Positions 17,776 through 25,562 of a stretch of DNA of 64,000 nt are shown here, piece after piece. The first letter of the stretch is position 1; each line of letters starts with the position of its first letter. This DNA is from Streptosporangiaceae bacterium (lineage in GTDB: Bacteria > Actinomycetota > Actinomycetes > Streptosporangiales > Streptosporangiaceae): the NCBI GenBank assembly GCA_019239975.1, contig JAFAZE010000145.1, positions 1-64,000 on the forward strand. Reading direction: 5' to 3'. The notes below the pieces were generated by a model. It saw nothing but the letters and a program-made list of their open reading frames with translations. It searched no databases and had not been told where the DNA came from. The position numbers and the translations under genes were made by a program.

Positions 17776-20535
17776 ATGTCTCGGCCCCAGAGCGCTGTCC
17801 ACCGGATCATTCTCGTGGTGGATGTGGAAAGGTTCGGTAGCCCGACACGGGCCGACCCGGACCGACTGGTGGTGCGCGAGGGCCTCTACAGAGCGCTACC
17901 GCGGGCGCTCAGGTCCTGCGGCATCTCGTGGTCGCGCTGTCATGTCGAGGACACGGGTGATGGCATTCTCCTGCTGGCTCCGGCGCACCTGCCCAAGGCT
18001 CCATTTGTGACGTCGCTGCCTGGTGAACTGGCGAAAGCCGTGCGTCGGGAAAATGCCAGGCACAGTGAGCCGGAGCACATGCGGCTGCGGATGGCGCTGC
18101 ACGCCGGGGAGGTGAGCTATGACGAGCACGGCGTCACTGCGGCCTGCATCAACCTGGCATTCCGGCTGCTAGACGCGCCCGCGCTGAAAGCAGCGCTGGC
18201 TGGCTCGCCCGGGGTACTCGCGCTGGCCGCATCGACGTGGTTTTTTGACGAGGTGATCCGGCATTCGGCAGCCGCACGTCCGGCCAGTTACCGACCCGTC
18301 AGGGTCACCGTCAAGGAGACCAGTACGGTTGCCTGGATCGCGCTTCCCGATTTCCCTTATCCGGCCAACCAGAAGATTCTGCAGAACACCTCCGTGCAGC
18401 CCGCTTCACGGGTACCACACCAGCTTCCTGCACACACCCCGCACTTTGTGGGCCGTGCCGACGAACTGGCCAGGCTTACCAGCCTGCTGGATAGGGCCGC
18501 CGGCCCGAGTCAGCATGCTGGCGGAACGCTCATCATTTCGGCGATCGGTGGCACTGCAGGAATCGGCAAGACCGCGCTGGCCCTGCGGTGGGCGCATCAA
18601 GAAGCAGACCGGTTCCCTGATGGGCAACTCTACGTAAACCTGCGCGGGTTCGACCCGGCCGGATCGCCGGTGCACCCGGCCGAAGTCATCCGCAGTTTCC
18701 TCGGCGCGCTGGGCGTTGGGCCCACGGCCATTCCCGTGAGCCTGGACGCGCAGGCAGCTTTGTACCGCAGCCTGATCGCAGGACGGCGGTTCCTCTTGCT
18801 GCTCGACAACGCCCGCGATGCGGAACAGGTACGTCCGCTGCTACCAGGCACCGAGACCTGCCTGGTGCTGGTGACCAGCCGCAGCCAGCTCAGTAGCCTT
18901 GCCGCCCGCGAAGGCGCTCAGCTGCTGGACCTGGACTCACTCACCAAGGCCGAGGCCGGCGAGTTGCTGACCCTCCATCTCGGTTCGTCAAGGGCCTCAC
19001 ATGAGCCAGAGGTCGTGGACGAGTTGATCGAGCGGTGCGCGCGGCTCCCGCTTGCGCTGAGCATCGTAGCGGCCCGCGCCGCCGCTGCGCCGGCCTTGCC
19101 GCTCGCTGGGCTGGCTGATGAACTGCGAGACGCACGACGGCGCTTGGATGCCCTAGACGCGGGGGACCTGGCCACCAACGTACGGGTGGTGTTCTCCTGC
19201 TCCTACCGGAATCTCAGCGAACCAGCAGCCCAGATGTTCAGGATGCTCGGCCTGCATCCCGGCCCCGACATATCCGCCCCAGCCGCCGCCAGCCTGGCCG
19301 GAGTCCCGCTGATGCAAGCGCGCAAGGCCTTGAGCGAACTCACCCGGGCCTACCTGGTCACTGAGGCCACCCCGGGCAGGTTCACCTTCCATGACCTGCT
19401 GCGCAGCTATGCCGCTCACCAAGGCACCAGTCTGGATACCGAGACCGAACGCCAAGCCGCGGTGCGGCGGATGCTCGATCACTACCTGCACACTGGTCAT
19501 GCCGCGACCGAGTGGCTGTACCCGGGCCGCGCGGACATTGGCCTCATCGCTCCCGAACTGCGGATAACGGCGGAAGAGCTGACCGCCCGAGAGCAGGCGC
19601 GGGCTTGGTGCGAGATCGAGCAGAGGATATTCCCGGCGATCGTCACGCAGGCCGCGTCGAGCGGGTTCGATACCCACGCCTGGCAGATCCCGTGGGTGCT
19701 GGCCGCCTACTTTAACCGGCAAGGCTACCTGCACGAATGGATGGCCACGCTACATACCGCGCTGGCCGCCGCGCGGCGGGACGGAGACCAGCGCGGGCAG
19801 GCCCTGGCCAGCCACGAATTGGGCTATGCATACCTTCGGCTCGGCAGCTATAACAAAGCGCGGGTCCATCTGCGGCACGCCTTGGACCTGAACCGCGAAC
19901 TTGGGGATTTCGAGGAGCAAGCTCACAACCACGTTGAGCTTGCCGAGGTGGAGCAGCATCAGGGTCGCCCCGACGAGGCACTCAGCCACAGTCGCCAGAG
20001 CTTCGACTTGTATCTTGCTGCTGGGCACCGCACCGGGCAGGCACGCGCGCGCGCCCAAGAGGGACGCTGCCTGACTCATCTTGGTGAATATCAGCAGGCG
20101 CTTGCTTGCTCCATGGAGGCCATTGCCATAAACCGAGAACTCGGTGAGCTAGCGGATAAATATGTCCTGGCCGAAACGCTGAAGTATCTCGGTGACACTC
20201 ACCATTACCTGCGCAATTACCCTCAGGCCGTCAATTACTATCAGCAGGCCCTTGAACTCAACCGGCAGCTCGGCGATCATTACACGGAAGCCGACACGCT
20301 CGCGCACCTCGGATATGCCTACGAGTCCGCCGCCGAACCGGATGCCGCCCAGGATGCCTGGCGGCAGGCGGTGGCCATCCTGGACGATCTGCACCACCCC
20401 GATGCTGCGCATGTCCTCGCAAAGCTCACCGAGCCGCGCGAGGCAATCGCTGGCGGACTGGAACTGCCGCCGCGCGCCGGAGATGCCGCAAGCCTCCGGG
20501 CACCCGGTCCGGCGCCCGGCGCAGCGGATGCGTGA
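17776..20535 (+). CDS. Cyclase-like/NB-ARC/TPR STAND protein
   Basis: About 919 residues in three parts. Residues 1-200 resemble a class III nucleotidyl-cyclase fold: VDVERFG and EDTGDGILLL hold the two metal-type aspartates, and HAGEV ... NLAFRLLDAP resembles the C-terminal part. An NB-ARC/STAND ATPase follows (VGRADELARL; P-loop GTAGIGKTAL near 260; Walker B-like RRFLLLLDNARDAEQV). The C-terminal 330 residues are TPRs (YLRLGSYNKARVHLRHALDLNRELGD and four or more similar units). Such proteins act as signal-gated switches, in regulation or anti-phage defence; which one cannot be told here. ATG 17776 is chosen because similar N-terminal domains begin just there; the ribosome site is weak. Codons are visibly richer in A/T than in flanking genes. 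Confidence 0.8.
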   Translation: MSRPQSAVHRIILVVDVERFGSPTRADPDRLVVREGLYRALPRALRSCGISWSRCHVEDTGDGILLLAPAHLPKAPFVTSLPGELAKAVRRENARHSEPEHMRLRMALHAGEVSYDEHGVTAACINLAFRLLDAPALKAALAGSPGVLALAASTWFFDEVIRHSAAARPASYRPVRVTVKETSTVAWIALPDFPYPANQKILQNTSVQPASRVPHQLPAHTPHFVGRADELARLTSLLDRAAGPSQHAGGTLIISAIGGTAGIGKTALALRWAHQEADRFPDGQLYVNLRGFDPAGSPVHPAEVIRSFLGALGVGPTAIPVSLDAQAALYRSLIAGRRFLLLLDNARDAEQVRPLLPGTETCLVLVTSRSQLSSLAAREGAQLLDLDSLTKAEAGELLTLHLGSSRASHEPEVVDELIERCARLPLALSIVAARAAAAPALPLAGLADELRDARRRLDALDAGDLATNVRVVFSCSYRNLSEPAAQMFRMLGLHPGPDISAPAAASLAGVPLMQARKALSELTRAYLVTEATPGRFTFHDLLRSYAAHQGTSLDTETERQAAVRRMLDHYLHTGHAATEWLYPGRADIGLIAPELRITAEELTAREQARAWCEIEQRIFPAIVTQAASSGFDTHAWQIPWVLAAYFNRQGYLHEWMATLHTALAAARRDGDQRGQALASHELGYAYLRLGSYNKARVHLRHALDLNRELGDFEEQAHNHVELAEVEQHQGRPDEALSHSRQSFDLYLAAGHRTGQARARAQEGRCLTHLGEYQQALACSMEAIAINRELGELADKYVLAETLKYLGDTHHYLRNYPQAVNYYQQALELNRQLGDHYTEADTLAHLGYAYESAAEPDAAQDAWRQAVAILDDLHHPDAAHVLAKLTEPREAIAGGLELPPRAGDAASLRAPGPAPGAADA

Positions 20536-20581
20536 GATACGTCAAGCCATCAACCTGGTGAGATACCGGAAGGAAGCGCCC

Positions 20582-21541
20582 GTGCGCTATGTACAGACCA
20601 CCGGCAAACTCGCCAGCAGCGTGGTTCAGGCCCATCCCGAACCGCTACCTGTAGGCCATGTCCGTCTCGCGATCGCCTACGTCGGCGTGTGCCACTCGGA
20701 TCTAGCCGCAGTCGCGGAGGGCGAGGGCGATTTCCCTCGTCGCCTGGGGCACGAAGTGTCAGGCGTCGTCACAGAGTCCGCGACGGCTGCTCTGCCGCCC
20801 GGTACCCGCGTCGCGGCATACGTGGACCACGGCTACGCCTCCGAAATCGTCGTCCCCGCCGCGCGTACGGTCGTCCTGCACCGCGACTGCTCGCTGCTGG
20901 ACGGAGCACTCGCCGAACCAGTCGCCTGCGTCATCGGCGGTCTGGAGATGCTCTCGTTCCGCGAGTGCCCGCGAATCGTCCTCGTCGGCACCGGGTTCAT
21001 GGGCCTGCTGGCGCTGCGCTACCTGACCGCCATCGGACACCGCGTGTTCGCCATCGAACCGCGCGCCAGCGCCCGGGAACTCGCCCGTCACTGGGGCGCG
21101 GACATCGTCGTCCACCCAGATGAGGTCGACGACCGGATGCGCCGGACCCAGCCGATCGTGATCGAGGCGACCGGAGCCGCAGCGGGCCTGACCCTGGCGA
21201 GTGACCTCGTCGGGATTGACGGCACCCTCGGCATTCTGGGCTACCATCAGTCGAACGACGGTGAACGCGTCGTCGACATGCAGGGCTGGAACTTCCGCGC
21301 ATTGCGCGTGGTCAATCTGCACAACCGCCGCATAGACAACATCCTCACCTGGATGGACCGGGCTCAGCGTTCCGCCGCATTGGGATTCGTCTGCCCCAGC
21401 CGCCTCGTTGACGTACGAGTCAACCTCGATGAGCTACCCGACGTCCTCGCCGGCAAGCGCGGACATGACGCCATCAAGACAGTTCTCTGCTCGGACGCCG
21501 ACAGAGAACCCCAGGCCTACCGCCCAATGGAATCCATATAG
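20582..21541 (+). CDS. Zinc-type MDR alcohol dehydrogenase
   Basis: About 319 residues of the medium-chain dehydrogenase/reductase superfamily. The catalytic zinc site is visible as GVCHSDL and GHEVSGVV, and the NAD(P) Rossmann fold as VLVGTGFMGLLALRYL. The structural four-cysteine zinc loop of classical alcohol dehydrogenases is absent, and the protein is a little short. The substrate cannot be assigned. AGGAAG about six bases upstream supports GTG 20582; an ATG at 20528 overlaps the previous stop but has no ribosome site. It follows the STAND gene by 46 bases, so co-transcription is likely. Its A/T-richer codons resemble that gene rather than the surroundings. Confidence 0.8.
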   Translation: MRYVQTTGKLASSVVQAHPEPLPVGHVRLAIAYVGVCHSDLAAVAEGEGDFPRRLGHEVSGVVTESATAALPPGTRVAAYVDHGYASEIVVPAARTVVLHRDCSLLDGALAEPVACVIGGLEMLSFRECPRIVLVGTGFMGLLALRYLTAIGHRVFAIEPRASARELARHWGADIVVHPDEVDDRMRRTQPIVIEATGAAAGLTLASDLVGIDGTLGILGYHQSNDGERVVDMQGWNFRALRVVNLHNRRIDNILTWMDRAQRSAALGFVCPSRLVDVRVNLDELPDVLAGKRGHDAIKTVLCSDADREPQAYRPMESI

Positions 21542-21620
21542 CTGACCTGCCAGGCGCGACCTCCTGTGACCAGGACACTAGCCTGGAACCAGCTCCATAA
21601 CCTCCAAGTTAACTGAAGAA

Positions 21621-21950
21621 ATGCTGAAAGCATGCCAGCGCAACCTGGCCGGAATCGGTAACATCTACGCTACAGAAATGCTGTTTCTTAGGGGAGTCAG
21701 TCCATGGCGGTCCGTAGGCGACGTGGCGGACCTGGATGCCCTTGTCGAACTCGGGCGGCGACTGCTCGAAGCGAACAAGGCGCGGATCGGTCAGGTGACG
21801 ACCGGCGACACCGCTCCGGGCCGGCGGACCTGGGTGTACGGGCGGGCGGGCCAGCCGTGCCGACGGTGCGGGACCAAGATCAGCAAGGGCGAGCAGGGCG
21901 ACGGGGGCGAGGAGCGGATCAGGTTCTGGTGCCCGGCATGTCAAAGATAG
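21621..21950 (+). pseudogene. Truncated Nei-family glycosylase (C-terminal fragment)
   Basis: The frame 21621-21950 encodes about 109 residues closely similar to the C-terminal half of the glycosylase at 16742-17518: QRNLAGIGNIYATEMLFLRG, then QVTTGDTAPGRRTWVYGRAGQPCRRCG and FWCPACQR. The helix-two-turn-helix and all four zinc cysteines are intact. The catalytic N-terminal domain, including the PE dipeptide, is missing. There is no in-frame stop or frameshift inside, so it may still be translated as a DNA-binding module, but it cannot be a glycosylase. Similarity begins abruptly at CGCAACCTGGCCGG, a 14-base word shared with the intact copy. I infer a remnant of duplication or insertion. Confidence 0.75.
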
Positions 21951-21993
21951 GACGGTAGCGTTCCGGAGTTCTTACCGGAGCGCGGACGCGCGT

Positions 21994-22008
21994 TACTCTC
22001 ACGGAATG
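21994..22008 (+). promoter_or_regulatory. -10 box and leaderless start of cyclodeaminase-family gene
   Basis: TACTCT at 21994-21999, six bases, then ATG at 22006. No Shine-Dalgarno is present before this ATG. Two further in-frame ATGs follow within 45 bases (MRDDTTAMRHDTAAMRDE), so the box helps decide the start. Confidence 0.45.
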
Positions 22009-22662
22009 CGCGACGACACCACGGCGATGCGCCACGACACCGCGGCGATGCGCGACGAGACCATCGCCAGGTTTCTGGGCCAGCTTGCCGCCCGGGTTCC
22101 CGCGCCCGGCGGCGGCGCCACCGCCGCTCTGCACGCGGCGGTGGCGGCGGCGCTGCTCGGCATGGTGGCCAGGTACAGCGACGGGCCGCGCTATGACGCG
22201 CGGGTGACCGGCCACATTCGCGCGGCAGCCGATGAGCTGATGGACGAGGCCCTGTCGCTCGCTGATGCCGACGCGAGCGCCTTCGGGGCGGTCACCGACG
22301 CCTACCGGCTGCCGAAGGAGACCCAACAACAGCAGGCAGAACGCTCGGCCGCCATCGCTGGAGCGCTCGCCGGCGCGGGCCGACCGCCGGCCGGCGTGCT
22401 GGCGGCGGCGCTGCGGCTGACCGGTCTCGCCGAGGATCTGCTGCCGGCCGCCAACCGGAACGTCATCTCGGACGTGGCCGCGGCCGCTGAAGCGGCCCGT
22501 GCGGCGGCGGTCATGGCGCGGGTCAACATCGAGGTCAACCTCCGCGGAATCAAGGATCCCGCGATACGCGGCGACCTGCAGGCCACGGCGGCCACGGCGG
22601 ATGACATCGCGGCCAGGGCCGATCGCGTGGTCGCCGCCGTCCGGCAGGAGATCGGCCGGTGA
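22006..22662 (+). CDS. Cyclodeaminase/cyclohydrolase family protein (FchA-like)
   Basis: About 218 residues of the family that includes formiminotetrahydrofolate cyclodeaminase and the stand-alone methenyl-THF cyclohydrolase FchA. The family signature APGGGATAAL is present (VPAPGGGATAALHAAVAAALLGMVARYS), with the helical core DADASAFGAVTDAYRLPKET and VMARVNIEVNLRGIKD. These enzymes are cytoplasmic and handle one-carbon tetrahydrofolate. The stop overlaps the GTG start of folD by four bases, so the products are made together. Because the adjacent FolD lacks its catalytic lysine, a cyclohydrolase role is the best inference; formimino-THF deamination is the alternative. The N-terminus holds three candidate starts and a short DNA duplication. 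Confidence 0.85.
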   Translation: MRDDTTAMRHDTAAMRDETIARFLGQLAARVPAPGGGATAALHAAVAAALLGMVARYSDGPRYDARVTGHIRAAADELMDEALSLADADASAFGAVTDAYRLPKETQQQQAERSAAIAGALAGAGRPPAGVLAAALRLTGLAEDLLPAANRNVISDVAAAAEAARAAAVMARVNIEVNLRGIKDPAIRGDLQATAATADDIAARADRVVAAVRQEIGR

Positions 22663-23507
22663 CGACGTCGCTGGACGGCCGGGAACTCGCGGCGGAGATC
22701 CGCGCTGACGCCGCCGCCGGGGCGGCGGCGCTGACCGCCGCTGGGCGGCCGCCGCACCTCGCGGTGGTCACGGCGACCACGGACGAGGCCAGCGCGTGGT
22801 ATGTCCGGTCCATCGCCAGGGCGGCCGCCAAAGTCGGCATCGCTTGCGACGTCGACGGCGAGGAGACCAGCGCCGGGATCACCGCGGCACTGCGGCGGCT
22901 GAGCGCCGACCTGGGCGTTCATGGCATCATCCTGCAGACGCCGCTGCCCGGAGGGGCGCGGCTGGCGGAGTTGGCCGGCGCCATCGCACCCGGCAAGGAC
23001 GTGGACGGGGCGAACCCCCTGTCCCTCGGCCGCCTGGTGGCCGGCCTGCCGGCCTTCACTCCTGCCACAGCCGAGGCCGTGCTCGCCATGCTCGACCACT
23101 ACCAGGTGAAGGCCGCCGGGCGGCGCGCGGTAGTGGTCGGCCGTTCGGTTGTGATCGGCAAGCCCGTCGCGCACCTGCTGCTCGACCGCGACGCTACCGT
23201 TACCATCTGCCACTCCCGTACCCCGGACCTTCCGGCGATCACGGCCCAGGCCGGCATCCTCGTCGTGGCTGCCGGGCGCCCCGGGCTGATCGGGCCCGCA
23301 CACGTGGCCCCAGGCACCACCGTCATCGACGTCGGCACCAACGCCACGGCCGACGGCGGCTTGGCCGGCGACGTCGACCCTGCCGTCGCCGAGGTCGCCG
23401 GCGCGCTCAGCCCCGTCCCCGGCGGCGTTGGCCCCGTCACCACGGCTCTCCTGCTCCGCCACGTCACCCAGGCGGCCGCGGCGACCGGAACGGCCGGCGA
23501 GGCATGA
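22659..23507 (+). CDS. folD: FolD-family methylene-THF dehydrogenase lacking catalytic Lys
   Basis: A 282-residue FolD homologue; the family interconverts 5,10-methylene-, methenyl- and 10-formyl-THF using NADP+. The N-terminal domain has LDGRELAAEIR and the Y-x-x-x-K segment, but here it reads Y48-V-R-S-I52: the lysine (Lys54/56 in E. coli/human) is isoleucine. The glutamine (LQTPLP, Q93) and the KDVDG aspartates are kept. The Rossmann part (VVVGRSVVIGKPVAHLLL) and the C-terminal signature PVPGGVGPVT are intact. The lysine is needed for the cyclohydrolase step, so the protein may be only a dehydrogenase, the partner FchA-like protein doing the hydrolysis. GTG 22659 overlaps the upstream stop. 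Confidence 0.88.
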   Translation: MTTSLDGRELAAEIRADAAAGAAALTAAGRPPHLAVVTATTDEASAWYVRSIARAAAKVGIACDVDGEETSAGITAALRRLSADLGVHGIILQTPLPGGARLAELAGAIAPGKDVDGANPLSLGRLVAGLPAFTPATAEAVLAMLDHYQVKAAGRRAVVVGRSVVIGKPVAHLLLDRDATVTICHSRTPDLPAITAQAGILVVAAGRPGLIGPAHVAPGTTVIDVGTNATADGGLAGDVDPAVAEVAGALSPVPGGVGPVTTALLLRHVTQAAAATGTAGEA

Positions 23508-23636
23508 CGCTTCCGCGCCACGTCGGCGCGCTTTGTATGGCTACCGAGGAGTAGGTGCCCTGTTTGTCCTATTTGTGACTATGGAACGCGTACAGAGTCT
23601 CCGACTCCCCCGTGGCAGTAAGCGGCATAGGTGACA

Positions 23637-23708
23637 AAACGGGCGCGCGGGCGCTTGGCGTGTCCTTAGGGCACGGCAGGTCGGGCGACGGGGACGGCGC
23701 GCCCGTTT
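23637..23708. terminator. Long-loop inverted repeat between convergent genes
   Basis: AAACGGGCGCGC (23637-23648) is repeated in inverted form as GCGCGCCCGTTT (23697-23708), a perfect 12-base stem with a 48-base loop. It lies between the 3' ends of folD (+) and the XRE gene (-), so a bidirectional terminator is likely. The rest of the gap 23508-23636 is A/T-richer near 23560 and holds no gene I can support. Confidence 0.5.
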
Positions 23709-23718
23709 GGTATCTTCT

Positions 23719-24390
23719 TTATCTCAGCATGCTGCGGTAGACAGCGATCAGTGCGGCCTTCTGGTCCTCGGTGAGACGGTCATCGGCGCGGATAGCCTCT
23801 TCGGTGTCTGGCGGCGCCGCGACCGCATCTGCGGCACCGGCCGTGGCCGCATCGGCCACATCGGCCACATCGGCGCGGGCGTCCGCCTCCGCCGCACTGG
23901 CGCCGCCTCCGGGCTCCCCCGCGCTGGCGCCGCCCTCGGGGTTTCCCGCACCGGCGCCGCCTCCGGGGTTTCCCGCACCGGCGCCGCCTCCGGAATTCCC
24001 CGCACCGGCGCCACCTCCGGAATTCCCCGCACCGTTCGCACCAGCCCCGCCAGTCCCGGCAGCCACCCCAGTCCCAGTAGTCCCGACAGCCCCAATTCCG
24101 TCGGGGGCGCCGACCTTGTCGGAGCCAGCCTTACGCGTGCGGTCGCGGGCCATCGCGTCGATCAGGCCGGCCTCGGCGAGGAGCGTCTCGGCGGACAGGT
24201 TGAGTGCGTCGGAGATCTGCCTGAGGACCCGCACCGAGGGCTGGTGCAGGCCGCGCTCGACCTGGCTCAGGTAAGGGTTGGACAGGCTCGTGAGCTGCGC
24301 GAGCTGGCGGAGCGAAAGGTTGGCCATCTTGCGCTGGGCACGAATGAAGGCACCGAGGGCCTCGCGCTGCGCCTGCCACGGATCTGTCAT
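23719..24390 (-). CDS. XRE-family regulator with Gly/Ala repeat linker
   Basis: About 223 residues. Residues 1-75 are a classical XRE helix-turn-helix (ALGAFIRAQRKMANLSLRQLAQLTSLSNPYLSQVERGLHQPSVRVLRQISDAL). Residues about 100-175 are low-complexity, built on five copies of a nine-residue unit (PGGGAGAGN and variants; 27-base DNA repeat at about 23900-24035). The C-terminal segment EAIRADDRLTEDQKAALIAVYRSML is probably a helical effector tail. I chose ATG 24390 because GGGAG lies six bases upstream. It is 113 bases downstream of the phasin-like gene on the same strand. Control of that gene, possibly through the palindrome near 24872, is inferred. Confidence 0.8.
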   Translation of the reverse strand: MTDPWQAQREALGAFIRAQRKMANLSLRQLAQLTSLSNPYLSQVERGLHQPSVRVLRQISDALNLSAETLLAEAGLIDAMARDRTRKAGSDKVGAPDGIGAVGTTGTGVAAGTGGAGANGAGNSGGGAGAGNSGGGAGAGNPGGGAGAGNPEGGASAGEPGGGASAAEADARADVADVADAATAGAADAVAAPPDTEEAIRADDRLTEDQKAALIAVYRSMLR

Positions 24391-24503
24391 GTGCACTCCC
24401 GCGAACAATAGTAAGCATGGACGTGCCCGTGGACATGGGTGTGCGCGGCAGTTCCATGCATCGGGGGGCTGCCGCGCACGGCGGCGCGTCGCGTGCCGTG
24501 GCC

Positions 24504-24818
24504 TTACTTGGCGGCGGCGGGCCGCTGCGTCGCGGACTTGCCGGCGTCACCGGGGAGCAGCGGGGCGGTCGCCTTCAGGACTTCCTCCGCGAACTTCCGC
24601 TGCCCGGCGAGCAACTGCCCGGCGAAGTCGTAGGCGCTGGCCACGATCTCCTCGGGCTTGGGCAGCTTGCTGGCGTACGGAATGTTCACCGGCGGCAGCT
24701 TGGGGGTGACGGACTGGACGGTCTCAACCCAGGTCCTGATCGCGTCGATGACGGTCTCCTGGCTCTTGCGCACGGTGGCGAAGAACTCTTCCTGCAGATC
24801 CCGCGTGGGTATGGCCAT
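24504..24818 (-). CDS. Phasin-like small helical protein
   Basis: 104 residues, almost entirely amphipathic helix: DLQEEFFATVRKSQETVIDAIRTWVETVQSV, a Pro-rich turn (KLPPVNIPYASKLPKP), then EEIVASAYDFAGQLLAGQRKFAEEVLKATAPLL and a short basic Ala/Lys tail. The size, the F-A-x-x-x-R/K-x-F heptads and the lack of catalytic motifs resemble phasins, which coat polyhydroxyalkanoate granules. I assign only phasin-like, since no PHA synthase is in the window. A strong AAGGAGG lies eight bases upstream of the ATG at 24818. An A/T-rich promoter with palindromes precedes it. Confidence 0.65.
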   Translation of the reverse strand: MAIPTRDLQEEFFATVRKSQETVIDAIRTWVETVQSVTPKLPPVNIPYASKLPKPEEIVASAYDFAGQLLAGQRKFAEEVLKATAPLLPGDAGKSATQRPAAAK

Positions 24819-24851
24819 TGTGATTTGCCTCCTTGGCCGGACCTCTCGGGC

Positions 24852-24892
24852 CCTAGCTTGCTAACTATATCTAGCGCTAAGTTTAGCTAGCA
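24852..24892 (-). promoter_or_regulatory. A/T-rich promoter/operator with TAGC palindromes
   Basis: About 40 bases upstream of the phasin-like gene contain TAGCGCTA (24872-24879), the overlapping inverted repeat GCTAA-GT-TTAGC (24876-24887) and further CTAGC/GCTA words. The region is strikingly A/T-rich for this genome. It is a good candidate for the phasin promoter with an operator for the downstream XRE protein. Confidence 0.45.
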
Positions 24893-25021
24893 TTCGCTTG
24901 GCATGTCAAGCGGCGTTCGGCCGGCCTGAAGACGGCGGCAATGGTTCCGCCCCGGCCATATCGGCCGGGGCACCCTGCGCGGGGTGCCACGGCACCTTGG
25001 GCGGGCGCTTGGTACCGGCGG

Positions 25022-25516
25022 TCACGGCTGGTAGGAACCCGGCTCCCAGCAGCGGGTCGACGCGCCGATCGCGTTCCACGCGTTGATCGTCACGATGAGG
25101 CTGACGAGGGCGCCGACCTCGCCCTCGGTGAAGTGCGCGGCCACTTCCTCATAGGCGGAGGCGGGCACGTGGGTGTCGGCGACCAGGGTCACGGCCTCGG
25201 TGAACGCGAGCGCGGCGCGCTCGCGGGCGGTGAAGAACGGGGTCTCGCGCCAGGCCGGCAGGGCGTAGATCCGCTGTTCTGTCTCGCCTATCGCGCGTGC
25301 GTCCTTGGTGTGCATGTCGATGCAGTAGGCGCAGCCGTTGAGCTGCGACGCGCGGACCCGGATGAGCTCGCGAAGCCGCGGGTCGATGCCCGCGTTGTCG
25401 AGTTCCTTGGTCGCCGCCCTGTCGAGATGGGCCATCGCCCGGGAGAAGCCGGGCGCGGCGGCGTCGAAGTCGAGCCGGACGGGGACGGTTTCCGTTGGTG
25501 TCGTCGATGTCATCAT
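25022..25516 (-). CDS. AhpD-like carboxymuconolactone decarboxylase family protein
   Basis: 164 residues with the alkylhydroperoxidase AhpD-core motif: RVRASQLNGCAYCIDMHTKDAR, i.e. C-x-x-C followed by histidine three residues on. This CxxC-H site reduces peroxides or handles thiols in the family. The C-terminal helix NAWNAIGASTRCWEPGSY is typical of the carboxymuconolactone decarboxylase group. A TAGCGT box sits six bases before the ATG at 25516 with no Shine-Dalgarno, so translation is probably leaderless. It is divergent from a MocR regulator with 46 bases between the starts, a common arrangement in which the MocR protein controls its neighbour. The physiological substrate is unknown. Confidence 0.85.
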   Translation of the reverse strand: MMTSTTPTETVPVRLDFDAAAPGFSRAMAHLDRAATKELDNAGIDPRLRELIRVRASQLNGCAYCIDMHTKDARAIGETEQRIYALPAWRETPFFTARERAALAFTEAVTLVADTHVPASAYEEVAAHFTEGEVGALVSLIVTINAWNAIGASTRCWEPGSYQP

Positions 25517-25562
25517 GGTTCAACGCTAGGCCGAAATCGCCCCAGAGATATAGTCCAAGTTC
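25517..25562. promoter_or_regulatory. Overlapping divergent promoters (AhpD-like / MocR)
   Basis: In 46 bases between two start codons there are a minus-strand TAGCGT box (25523-25528, six bases from ATG 25516) and a plus-strand TATAGT box (25549-25554, eight bases from ATG 25563). Both starts lack Shine-Dalgarno sequences. The MocR binding site must lie in or beside this gap. Confidence 0.5.
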
